64,000 nt of DNA from Drosophila miranda (taxonomy: Eukaryota; Arthropoda; Insecta; Diptera; Drosophilidae). The translations under genes and the position numbers were made by a program. Shown in pieces: positions 1 to 15,250 of this stretch (position 1 is its first letter; each line of letters starts with the position of its first letter). Where the stretch lies: positions 5,874,001-5,938,000 of the forward strand of contig NC_046673.1 of the NCBI RefSeq assembly GCF_003369915.1. The letters run 5' to 3'. The notes beneath the pieces are model-generated. The model searched no databases, was not told where the DNA came from, and worked only from the letters and a program-made list of their open reading frames with translations.

Positions 1-818
1 CCTTGTGTACTCGTAAATTCTCCTATTTTTCGGAGCTGAATTTGGGTTTGGGTTTGGTTTATGTACAAATGAATTCCACTTTCTATATTGGCATACGATA
101 TTGATTATGTTCTTAACTAGTTTTGTTTTTCCGGGGTTCTCTGGCAAACGATAATTATGCACAGTGTACCTTTTTCCGAACAAACCTCCTTTTCCACCTT
201 GGCAAGCTCTATCGTTACCCTGTTTTAATCCTATTATTCTATCTTGGCTTATATTGCTGTATTCGTCTGCCATCCATCATTAAATCGATAGCTATTCTTG
301 ATCCTCGTTCCGATAGTCGTATTTAATTCCATTCCCTTCGTATCACATCTCCAACTCTACATCATCCCATTCTCATCCTAACTCTTTCCGACTGCGTATC
401 GACTGGTTTGCTTTTGTCCTTTGTTTTCACGTTATTTCTTGATTTTTTTTCAATATATGTCCCGCATACAATTGGTTTTCGAGCTGCTTTGCCTCCGAGA
501 TGATTTGTGAGGCATCTTGCCTTTTTCCATTGCACAATATATACAGTTTAATTGTGCAAATTAATTCGAAGAGCTCGGTCAAAGAGCTTGGCTGACATGG
601 AAATGGCCTGTAGGAAGAGGGTATACCGAGGTAAAAGCCCCAGACAGCTCTCCAACTTCTCCGAGAAGCAGCTAAGCGAGAACAAGAAGGTCGCTGACTG
701 CAACAGCAGCTACATATGTACAGCTATGTTTCCACTCCATGAACTGCTTGCGAGCTAGCAGTTGGGCTGGCTAGAGTGCAGGGGTAGGCATGAGCCAACA
801 GTTAACTTCCAGTCTAAA

Positions 819-881
819 GGCGCGCGCACACTAGTACGCTCGGAGCATTTAGAACAGTTTTCTATACAGTGTGCGCGCGCC
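819..881. repeat. GC-rich inverted repeat (hairpin)
   Basis: The left arm GGCGCGCGCACACT (819-832) is the exact reverse complement of AGTGTGCGCGCGCC (868-881), separated by a 35-base spacer. Complementarity continues imperfectly outwards (TCTAAA.. / ..CCTTTGAG). The repeat lies in the csw intron. It may be the remnant of a foldback or terminal-inverted-repeat element. Confidence 0.8.
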
Positions 882-2879
882 CCTTTGAGTCAGTGTCACA
901 GTCAGAGCTGATTAAATGAAGGCGAGCCGGCTTCGGCTCGACTTCACTCTTTTGTTCCCCTCCCAGCAACCCGTTTCTCTGACGCCTTTCCGAGGTGCGT
1001 TGGCACACAAAAAAGAAACAAACCTGTGACAAAAGTCATGAAATTATATAATAAGCACAATATTCATACTAAGATTCACAATGTATGCATACATATGTTT
1101 TGCATATGTATTTATTTATGTATATGTATGTATATAAATACATGAAATCTGTTTGTTGACCTTAGGCGGCGCTTTCATGAATGGGCCGCAGCTTCCTTCG
1201 TTTGTAAATATTGTGGTCGTTACTTCTGTCACTGTAAGTGTAACTGTAAGTGAACCAAAAAGTTGTGAAATTCACTGACGTACTTGAAGATACTCGTATA
1301 TGCACATCATATGCATCTGGGTATTTTTGTCGGCTGTCATTTACTCAGTCGCCAGTCAGTCGGTCCGATTTAAATCGAGTTGAGGGCCGTAAATATTTTT
1401 TGTGTGTGTTATCGTCACAATGCTAAAAGTAAAGATCTACAGAAATATGGGCGGATCGGATCAGATCAAATAAGAGCCCGCCGGGCCATTGATCGGAGGC
1501 GAGTCCTTTTCGAAATGCTCCGAAAAAAACAAACACACGTCACGGGTGACTCTGAAAGCTTTTTTTCGGCAGAAATTGTATCTGCCAACAATACTTCGTT
1601 ACTATGGAGGAAAATGATTTGCAAAGTCATAAAAGAAAACTCTGCATCATTTCCTTGCGACAGCTTTTAAGCTCAGAGAAGCTAACAGATCATCTCTCAA
1701 CTCAGCTGGCAGTATGCGCGCCCAGCCCAAAAAGCTCAGATCGAAAACTGAAAGCTTCCCTAGCTCAAGCGCGTTTCGGCCCCTCTTTCAGCGCGAGGCC
1801 TAAGAAATGTGCTAATCTAGAAGAATGCGCAGTTCATAAACAATCGCGATATTCGTTTGGCAAGAACGAAAATTTAGATACATTACCTTTGGCCCCATGG
1901 ATACTGTCCAATGAACTACTTTATAATCTTCAAGCAGGACATCATCTTGACCATTGACCAAGCAGACTCGCTTCTCTGATAGAAGCTTTCAAAGGCAGTA
2001 TTACCAAACAGCACTCGGTCGGATCAGTAGCGGTTCATGTTTCGACCATGCCAGAGTCTATTTTCCAAGCAGTGCATGAAAACTTCCGTTTTGCTAAAAA
2101 TAAACGACTTTTCATTTGTATCATTCAAACTCGGCTCTCAAGATCCGACCGGATCGGACCGGACCAGACCGTTTGCTTGCGTTTGCTGTTGGAGGCCACC
2201 TTGAATCTGTAACAGGCTGACAATACAGGGCGAGATGGGGAGGCGAGACAGAAAAGCAGCATTGAAATGCACGGCAGTGTATGATACGCTCTAATGTAAT
2301 GTTAATTGTTTCTACATGAATTTCTATTAATAGTACAGAGAATAACACACACACTCACAGACACAAACTAACACTCACAGACACACACGGAAGATGAATT
2401 GATTTAGCAAGCAAAAGCATTTAATAAAACTAGTGGGCTGGGGGAGGTACATATGTACATACGTATCGGCATATGTATATCGGCAAAGCTGAGCCGAGCA
2501 CTTCTATGCTGCCGTATACATAATACATGAGCAGTTGTCTCCCTTGCTCACTCGATGACATATTTTATTGTATCTCTGACCCCGAATCGGAACCGGCTTA
2601 AGGACAGTCGATGGATGTCTGTACATCCGTTAATATCTCTGGTTGTTTGTTTGTTTTTTTGCACGACTGTGGCTTAGAGGCGACGAACTCGAGAGCCCAG
2701 CTAAGACAGAGCTTAAGTATAGCACATGGTCGATTATGAAATTCAAAGCAAGTTTTTTGAGCCAGTGTTATTTACGTAAAGTGCTAAAAGGCAAAGCCAA
2801 AACAAAACCGCAACAATCAACTGGAGCACCGGTGGGCACGTCCTTGCTCCCATCGCTCCTATTGCTCGGAGATTTATTC

Positions 2880-3170
2880 CTCGAAAACGCACAATATAGT
2901 GATGCCCGAATGCATAAAACGAGCGGGAACGTTTGTGACCCGCGGCAAGGGCCGCAGCTCTACTTTTATACACGGTACTCGTCAGTATATATGTAGCATA
3001 TACAGTAAGCTCCAGAATTGCCGGAGCCGACGAATTTCTGTCTATCTTTTGATAATGCTGCTGATATGAGACGAATTGAGTTATTCGTTAGGGCTGATCT
3101 CATCGCACTTGTCATGAGAGATGGGAAAAACATAGAGAGAAGCATAAGTAAAGCATGTAGTTAATTCCCT
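2880..3170. repeat. Dispersed repeat fragment (obscura-type)
   Basis: The stretch around 2915-2995 (GGGAACGTTTGTGACCCGCG.., ..TCTACTTTTATACACGG..) is a diverged copy of 42820-42885 (GGGGAACGTTGTGAG.., ..TCTACATTTATACCCGA..). The two copies share the same order of blocks. I take it as a fragment of the dispersed family also present near 31.9 and 43 kb. Confidence 0.5.
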
Positions 3171-3939
3171 GAAAAAATATCCGAAATGAACGGGAAATCA
3201 ATGCAACAAACCATGCTACATCCCTGTTTCATTCATTAATTATCCTATAAATGTAATATTCCAATCTTCCCTCAAGCTTAGCCTCCCAATATGTGTGCTG
3301 GTACCATTATCTCAAATAAACTACGTCCACTGCTTGAACATGTAAAGCAGTTCAACGAACAGTTCTTTAGGCCCTCGACTTACACTGGACAAAACAATCA
3401 TTTTGAAATATAAAAACCTTTAATTACTTTTGTTACATTCCACTACTAATACATTATTAAGGCTATCGATAATTTTTTTAAAATATTTTTTCGATTCTCC
3501 GTCAGCTGTGAGCTTTTAAAGGTAACATATGCTTTTGTATCGTATTTGTTGTATTGAAATATCGTGGACTGTAACTTTTGGAATTTACCTGGATTCAATT
3601 CAATTCAATTCAAATTCAAAAATATATCTTTAGTACTTTAGACGTTATGGCTTTAATTCCGCTAGATTGGCTGTTTTGCTCAGTGGCAACTGTGGCATCA
3701 TTCAGCTTTTGTTTTCTGTGTTACGTTCACAGCGAGAGCTCAATCACAAATTCACCCCATGCCATCGGACCCCCTCTGTCCATACCCATGCGCCTTTCTA
3801 CGTCCATGTCTGTCTGTAAGCACAAGCCAGACCTGGCCAGAGCGGGTCGACTTATATGTAAGTCCAAGACCCAACTAGAAACGATTCAACTTGCACTTTT
3901 CCAAATAGTGTATCCGTGTTACTGCCACTTTTAATGTGG

Positions 3940-4100
3940 TTATAATACCCTTGCAAAGGGTAGAATGTTTCTTTCTGCACGGAGGCGTTCACCTCAAAGA
4001 TGGAACCAAAACATAACCATTCTTGAGCAGCGCAAAAATTCGAATCAGTTTGCTTTAAAAATCGACTTATCGGCCTGAAACCTTGGTCAGAACTGCAGAC
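3940..4100. repeat. Dispersed repeat fragment with TACCCTTGCAAAGGGTA hairpin
   Basis: The palindrome TACCCTTGCAAAGGGTA and the following bases resemble the start of a common Drosophila dispersed repeat. No coding potential is seen. Confidence 0.4.
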
Positions 4101-4764
4101 ATTAGGTGTGTGGAATCGCAAAGATGGGACCGCCATGGAAGCGATCGATCGCTAAGAATAGCCATTGGTTTGATCGATTTGGAAGGGTATCCACCACTTC
4201 AGTGGCCGAAAATTGCCTTTCTGGTATTGCTGCCTTGCATTTGACTGTTTTCTTCGGGCTGCTGCTGGCTTGTGCCAGTCGGTTTCGGTCAGTGTATGTT
4301 TGTGTCGGCATACGAGTAGACGTACATATGTACAATGTATGTACATACAAGTATTGTATGTATTTGCTTATATTCGATTTGTATTTGCGCTGCTTGGTTT
4401 CTACTACGTACATATGTACATAGCAATAGTTTCTGCTGTTATTGGAGGTGCTAGTATTTTCCGCTTTTGCACGCTTCTTATAAAGGCGAGAGTGTATAGT
4501 TTGTAAGTGCTATTCGAGCGCGCACGTAGTCGCTCGTCAGGCACTCAGGCACTCAGTCACGCAGTCAAGCAGTCGAACAGTCAGTCGCTCAGTCGTTCAG
4601 TCAGTTAGTGGTTCAATCGAGTCGGTGCAGCGGCGGATACGACATTACTAGGTAGAGCACGCGCATCTAACCCTGCAGCTCCTGTTCCACAAATGATACT
4701 GATTCTGATACTGATACCGATACCGATTATAATCCTTGAATTTGTTGCTTGTTTGTCGTTTCAG

Positions 4765-8318
<3,554 letters not shown>

Positions 8319-9830
8319 CAAATGAATTTCTGAATCCTCGTGCCCGGGACATCGTTAATTCTATCGCAATAGACAGCCGAGAACGTCGCCAATCGAAGAC
8401 CCCTGATCGCGTCCGCGTCCGCGCTCCTCCCCCCGCACCAGTCCCCTAAGATGCGCACAGAAAGTCGCCCTGCCGCCCCCGCCCCCCTTCCCTTTTAATC
8501 GTGTTACTATTGTATGTACACTAGTGTGTGTGTGTGTATGTGTGTGTGTTGATTTTTTTTTGTAATAGTTGTAGCTTTATATATATATTTTTTAATTTGT
8601 GTGTAATTCTTAGTTGTATATGTATGTATGTATGTACTTTTATTTAATTGTCTCGCTTTAAGTTTAAAATGGACCCCCCTCCCCCCACTCTAATTCAAAA
8701 AATTCCTTTCCTGCACACAACTGCAAAAAACTCCCCGCCCTGCGCAGGCATATTTATGTACATATATGTAGTAGATGTTTAAAGAGGAACAAGAAGAGAA
8801 GTAACATGAGCGTAGCTGCAGCAATTGCGATGTATGAAGAGAGAATCGCGAAGTATACCAACAAAGGAGAAGAGTAAGCAGACAGGGAATCAAGTTTTGG
8901 GCTTGCAAGTGTTGAAAAATCAAAAGGAAACGAAAGAGATTAAGTATAATTATATAGGAAAGCAGGAGAAACGAAAAGAAAAGCGTTGATTGGGACTTCA
9001 GTAATGGCGAGAACAGACATCAACAGATGACTACAAATAAGAGAGCATGTTCGTCCCTACGTTTACTTTGCATAGCCTTTGCACAGCTTGATATCTCTAT
9101 GTGCATATGTATGTACTTTATCCGCCCTATATTCGCCTTACAACCACATCTGTGCACCCACCAGCAGCTGTTTAGCGCCCTCCTGGCATATTCTACAATT
9201 GTTTGTCTATTATTTACATACCTTAATGTGTAGGATGTACATATGCACACAAATATGTATGTACGTGCCGAAAATGTGTTTCAAACCGAATAACCAACCT
9301 TAGAGCGTTTCCGAAATCAAAAGATGCCTCTTCAACGCATTTTACAGTTGATATCAGTTACCGATTATATGCAAAAGTGCAACACATATATTATATAATA
9401 ATATAGTTTGCATAAAAACTTCCTAGAAGAAAATTTTGAATTCACTAACGTTTTAGCAAAAAGTTTGCGTATGAATCCTGACCGGTACTGAGCTCGTTTT
9501 TCAAACTTTTCAAAAATGCAGAACGAAAAGTGAACAGCAGCTTTTAGATACCAATTGTTTGACAATTTCGAAATTGCAGTCAGCCATGCATGCCCACAAT
9601 GTTTTGTTAATGTTTTGCGTAAAGCGCTTGTTGAGTGTATGTATGTATGTGTGAGCTGTAGGCCACTGCATATTTTTCTACGATATCTCTATATGTGTTG
9701 TATACGTATTCGATAATAATTTATAACGTTTAAGAATGGTGTTACATTTTAAATGGATCAATCGTGTTTGCCGACACTTCTGCAATTCAACTCTAGTTGT
9801 GTATTTGTCGCTGTCTCTCTACCTTTCCCC

Positions 9831-9863
<33 letters not shown>

Positions 9864-11645
9864 AAAAGCACTCTTTTTTTTGTCTCTCTATACATATCTC
9901 TCTCTCTGTTTCTGTTTCTGTTTATGTTTTTTTGTCTATGTTCGAGTACTCAGTTCTATATGTAGGTCTTATTTCAAGAGAAAGTATAGAAGGTTGAAAC
10001 AGAATCAAACTCAATATACGTACAACGTGTGTACCTTGAGCGCTGCCCCGTTTCTGAAACAGAAATCGAAGATCAAGAGAGATCAGAAACTGAAAATCAA
10101 CGAGAATATAAAAGCCCCTATATATAGGAAAGATGAGCCCACACCCTTGAAAGCAGCCACAAATCGATTAGATATGGATAGTTGAGTAGGAACCTCAATA
10201 TAAGTAAAATACAATAATTAACATATGTATGTATATTCTTTAGTTTACCTTATTTTACCTTATCTTATGCTTTTGTAAGTGCTTTAAATTGTTATTCATC
10301 TTGATCTTGCAAACAATACAAAAAATAATAAAAAAATAAAAAATGCAACAAACGAAACAAAACAGAAATAAACGCAAAAAAAAACTAAAAAGAAACCAAA
10401 ATTATATTTGTATTTATGCATACATACATAAAATAAAACATTTTATATGCGATAAACGAACATTATTTATGTATCTATCATTTCTGAACTTTTACTTTTC
10501 AGTTCTTGATGCGCATGGTTCATTTTGCTTAATGTTTTCTATATAAGGAATGCCTATACCTCCACTTCACCCAATTTTTTGTTTGCCCCCCTGTACCCTG
10601 GCCTGTGGCCGCAGTTCATGAAACTTTAGCAGTTCTGGACTCTAAGTACACACCACGGAAGCCTTAAAATGAACATAACACCAATAAAACTCGTCAAAGT
10701 ATCAAATCGAAACGAAACGTACCGAAGCAATAGACCAGCACTGTACATACGTACGATTATGTATGCACATTGGATCTCCTAAGCTTACCTCACGCACATG
10801 TCTAGACTAAGCCGATAACGAGGAGCCAAAGCAATATTACAGGAGGAATCAGCCAGCACAAAAAGATCAAATACGATCTAACAATAAGCATTAACGTGTT
10901 CAGCCACCCAATGTTAACCTTATAATCTTAACTTTTCTAACCCCGGAACTGCCCCAGACCCTCACATCAGCCTAGGCCTACCTCCATCACCCACTCACCG
11001 TCTTTTCTAGAGTACTAGAGTATAGTCTGGGAACACGCCCAGGTCCAGCGGGTGCATGCGTACACTTGGGTGTGTGAGTGTGATCATTACATTGTATGTA
11101 GATACATATACTTAGTTAGCCTATACTACGATTATTCGAATTGAAGGAGTCGAAGCTTGGCTTCGGCTCTCGCGGCGACTTAGTGGCCCGTAAGAAGTTG
11201 GATCTGAATGCGAGTCATGGTTCAGGTATGATTTGATTCGACCCTGAGTTACCCAATTACCAAAACCCTACAGAAGCAACGCTTCAACCTCTGCCCAGCG
11301 AAACTTTTTCCGTTAAATTTGTACGCCGTAGTTATAGACAAGAATATGGAAATGGAAATGGAGCCGGATCCAGTTCCGGCTGGTTGGACGGGAAGGGAAA
11401 TGCCAAAGCACAAACAGAAGCACAAAAAGCCAATCAACATAAGCAACACCAAGATGCAACAAGAAGAACAACGATATTTTACGATCGATAAGAGAAAACC
11501 AAAATCAAAATCAACAACAAGGAAATAGCGGAGGAGCAATAAAACCAAGAGTTAAGGAACGCTTTAAAGTTAATCTACATTTAAATATATGTAGTTATGT
11601 ATTTATAATATGTATGTATACAGTTATAATGTTTTGCCCAAGAGC

Positions 11646-11673
11646 CGATGTTGAATATCAATAATCAACATCG
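11646..11673. repeat. Perfect 9-bp-stem hairpin
   Basis: CGATGTTGA (11646-11654) and TCAACATCG (11665-11673) are exact reverse complements around a 10-base AT-rich loop. It lies in the region downstream of csw, possibly within its 3' UTR. Confidence 0.8.
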
Positions 11674-12389
11674 AAGCAAAACAAGACATCAAACTTTACT
11701 ACCAATAGCAATCCAAGACACCAAAAATTGTAGTCGGTGACGAAGACGAATCGCTGTAGTGACTTATTAACTATACATACTTAAATATTAATTGTAACCA
11801 ATATGGTGGGGTTGGACCCCAGCATCGACTCCCACAGCCACAGCCCCCTCCCCTCTTCTTACGAAACAATGCATGCAAGAGGAGCCCCACCCCGCGCCCA
11901 AGCAGCGCCCCAAGCTTCGAGGCCTCAGAGGGCAGGGGAGCCCCATATACGGGGAAAACGAAATCACAAATCACTGCACAAAGAAAAAGTTGAGGTTACG
12001 TTTTTGTTACAAATTTGCATAATACAAATGTTATAGGCTACCATATAATATAAATATATATACACATATAGTTTATATGCCTATACCTATGTATGTATGT
12101 ACATATGTATGTAGTATATGGCGGAATACTGCACAATTCCCTGTGAAACTCCATTGGATTGGAGGAACGAATAACCAAAAAAAAATATATATGTATATGT
12201 AGCATGCATATATAGAAATTACTTTTCATAGCTCCATTGCATGCGAATATTAACCTATAAATACATATATACATACATATATATGTACATATGTATATAT
12301 TTTTGATGGTTGGACGAGGAAGAAAGCCCCGAATGAGAGGTAAGCAAGCCCACAAAAAACGTGAAGAAACCACAAGTTTATGTAGCTTT

Positions 12390-12800
12390 AAATCGTAAGA
12401 AGACAAAAGTTAAAACATCAAATAGAAACAGTAAAGGAAACCAAAATAAGAAAAAGAAGCAAAGTTCAAAAAAATGAATTAAATATATGTAATTATGATC
12501 ACAAATTCGTTGTAAACGTTGACGCAAAATATATAGTACATGCATTATAAAAAATATGCTTTAAAACGAAATCAAACACCAGACACCAAAGTAGCCCAGG
12601 AAACAATGTTGGACAATTTTAACTCATAAGAAGATCAAAGTAAAACATCAAAATATTAACACAAGGAAAAAGAAAAACTAAAAATAGGTCAAATTAACAT
12701 ATTGGAAAGTAAAGAGACAGAAATCAACACCAAACTACGAGTATGTAAGTATAAAATATATGAATAAAAATTCGTTGTAAACGTTGAAGCAAACACATAT
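12390..12800 (+). repeat. Imperfect direct repeat, period about 230-260 bp
   Basis: Blocks around 12390-12540 and 12618-12800 share, in the same order, a TAAGAAGA..AAAACATCAAA segment and ATTCGTTGTAAACGTTGA.GC, with indels between. It looks like an old local duplication. Confidence 0.6.
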
Positions 12801-13469
12801 ACAGCATATACTATATACATATGGGAATATTTAACCGAAACCCAAGCACAAAAATCTCTCAAGGAAGTCCTCACCAAGGAATCCTTGCCATGCTTTGCTC
12901 TTCAAAGCAAAATACCGATAATAATCAGATTGGGATATATTCAACATTTTAATGTGTCTGCATATTTAAAAATAAATAAATATTACTAAATAAACCATAT
13001 TTAAAATAATCTTTAATGAAATACGCGTTTTATTTATTAGTCCCACAGTTATATTCCTGCCATTCATATAGCTATTCCATTACCTGCCCCGACTGGATGC
13101 TCTGGGATCTTTCCGACATATAAAGATATATTAATTAAATAAATATTATTGGAAGGAAACAACTTCAAAGTTGTAGTAGTGCTTCGGTTTTTCGTTCGAT
13201 AAGGAAGTTTTAATGGTAAATTTAATTATATAGAGGTTAGGTTGGGCCTTTTATAATATACACAAAAAAAAATTGCCAGCCCTTAATCAATTAAAATAAC
13301 GAATTACCAACGATCCAGCAATTTACGATTCCTTAGGCGTGGTTTAATGAAACAAGGCAGACTACAATTGAAACAAAAAACCTTTAGCAATCTACTGGGC
13401 TACAAAGAATTGCAGGTACTATGTAAGTTACCAAATCCCAACGAAATTGGCCACTGAGCGGAGCGACAT

Positions 13470-15250
13470 TCTACAAGACTGTTGAGCAGGCAGATTCGCT
13501 GACCGTCGCGACCACTGGGTGCCAGCCGGCATCGGACACCAGACACCAGGCGCAATGTCAGCGTTTATGAGGAGCAGCGACGGGCCTGGCGAACGACCGG
13601 GGAGGGCTCGAGGTCGAGAAGTTTGAGTTTCATAAATTAGTTTTATATTGATCCGCCGAGTGGCAGCAACATATTCTCGTACTTGCTCTGCATTCTCTAT
13701 AAGGTCATAAGAACAAATAAAGTGTTATTATTATTAATATATATTAATTATTAAAGTTATTAAAAATTAAAGTAATTATTACTGGCGACCTACGGAGACA
13801 ACGTCCGCTATAGTACAATTCGGTGAAAAATAAAAAAAAATAAATAAAAAAACAAATTCCTCTCAAGTAAAACAAAAGAAACAATTCGGTCAAGAAAAAA
13901 ACCAAAAAATGGAAGTGAGCGTCTTATAAACCCAAAGAACAAATATAAAAAAAAGTTCGGCAAATTGAACGAAAGTGAAGGCGAAAGTGATTGAGAGCGT
14001 TAACGCCATTCACAAAGTGACTAAATAAATTGGGCCTCGCAGCAGGAGATGCACAAATAGATCGGTGGGCCCATACCTCTAAAGACTCCACAAAATACAG
14101 TGGGAAGTGCGTGCAAAAGTTGCGCCAAAAAACTCGTAAGGCAGGAAGTAAAATCCAAAATCTGTTTCACCAAAGACGGCCAACTGGAGGAAAACCATTA
14201 GAAAATACGAAGATTAAATTGGGGAAATACCAAGCGGAGGAGGCCATTAAACATGTGTATGGCCATGAACATGTAAGTGGAAATTTTGTTCAAACATCAC
14301 CAACAAAGAATGCGAAGATAAAAAATATAAAAAATACGGAAAAAAGAAGCTAGGGAAACGATATAAAATTTTTACATACATATGTATATCCGAAATCATT
14401 TGGGCGTAATTTTTCACGAAACTTTGTGATAAACGCAACTAAGAAACATAATACCCTGCTATACAATTACAAATCAAAACATCACCAATCTGTGCTTGAG
14501 GGAATTTGGGGAACAAGCGGCTGCCACGGCTGGCCAGAAAAAAAATATCTACGAAAAAGTCAAAAGTATATAAAGGAGCGATCAGAAATAAGAATCCGCA
14601 TATGACGATTTAGTAGAATTTTTCGACGAGCTTGCTTTAAATATTGAACGTGGCCCGGGAGAAAAAGTAGAATCAATGGACGCTGCACAGTTGAAAATTC
14701 CAGCAACCGAGACAAAGGCCTACGTGCCGGTCACCATGGATGAGGCGTCCGTGAGTGGTGTAGCTCTGGATGCGGTAAAACCACTACCAGATTTCCACGA
14801 GGTCTCCTGGGCTGCCCATGCGCTATACGAGAGGTACAATCAGAGATAGGATTAGGGGCCCTGCCGACTCGCTTTTAGCATCGTTTAACACAGTCTCGAA
14901 CATTAAGGAAATTATCAACCGCCTCAACTTCACATATTCGGACTAATGTCCATTGCACTTACAAAACCGAATGACTTACACACAGGGCGGACAGAATGAG
15001 TCCGACCATTATAAAAGACAGGGAAAAGCCCGTTTTATACGAACGATCAGGGCAATTGGCAGAAAAATAGTCACCGAGGCCAGGATAGGGTTGTAAAGAT
15101 GAAAGACGGGCCTGGCGAACGACCAGGGAGGGAATCTTGAGTATCATTAGTTAGTTTTATATTTATCCGCCGAGTGGCAAAAGGTTTATCTTATTACTTA
15201 ATATAGGTTAGGTAAATTTAACAAATAAACTAATTATTACTTTTATACGG
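13470..15250 (+). mobile_element. Degenerate LTR retrotransposon remnant (Ty3/gypsy-like)
   Basis: Two related segments bracket this stretch. At 13575-13680 and 15100-15175 both carry GGGCCTGGCGAACGACC followed by TTAGTTTTATAT.. and ATCCGCCGAGTGGCA, and I read them as 5' and 3' LTR parts. Just after the first, TGGCGACC (about 13782) resembles the start of a tRNA-Arg-type primer binding site used by mdg1/412-like elements. Internal frames are broken. A lysine-rich open frame at 14030-14353 and a short gag-like stretch near 14850-14945 are all that remains, and no protease, RT or integrase is seen. The clade assignment is tentative. Confidence 0.65.

Larger units (their letters stand above)
1..4764 (+). 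other. csw: Intron of csw (upstream of the second SH2 exon)
   Basis: No convincing coding exon is visible here. The exon at 4765 opens in mid-codon behind a good acceptor (TTTCAG), so this stretch is the 3' part of a csw intron, and the first SH2 domain known in Corkscrew must lie upstream of the window. It holds microsatellites, a GC-rich inverted repeat (819-881), dispersed-repeat pieces (about 2880-3170 and 3940-4100) and a run of CAGT/CACT-like repeats at 4530-4620. An alternative promoter cannot be excluded. Confidence 0.75.
8319..13400 (+). other. csw 3' UTR and downstream non-coding region
   Basis: I see no gene in these 5 kb. The sequence is AT-rich, with (TG)n, (CT)n at 9830-9858, TATG/TACA microsatellites and many A-rich runs. 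Several AATAAA signals (around 10328, 10366, 10684 and 12971) could end csw transcripts, so much of this may be 3' UTR. It contains a hairpin at 11646-11673 and an imperfect direct repeat at about 12390-12800. Short open frames, such as one at 11803-12036, have no recognisable protein features. Confidence 0.6.

Noticed and set aside
9736-10185. 149-codon frame over the (CT)n tract downstream of csw
   Set aside because: Largely Ser/Leu from a CT dinucleotide repeat and A-rich DNA. No coding signature.
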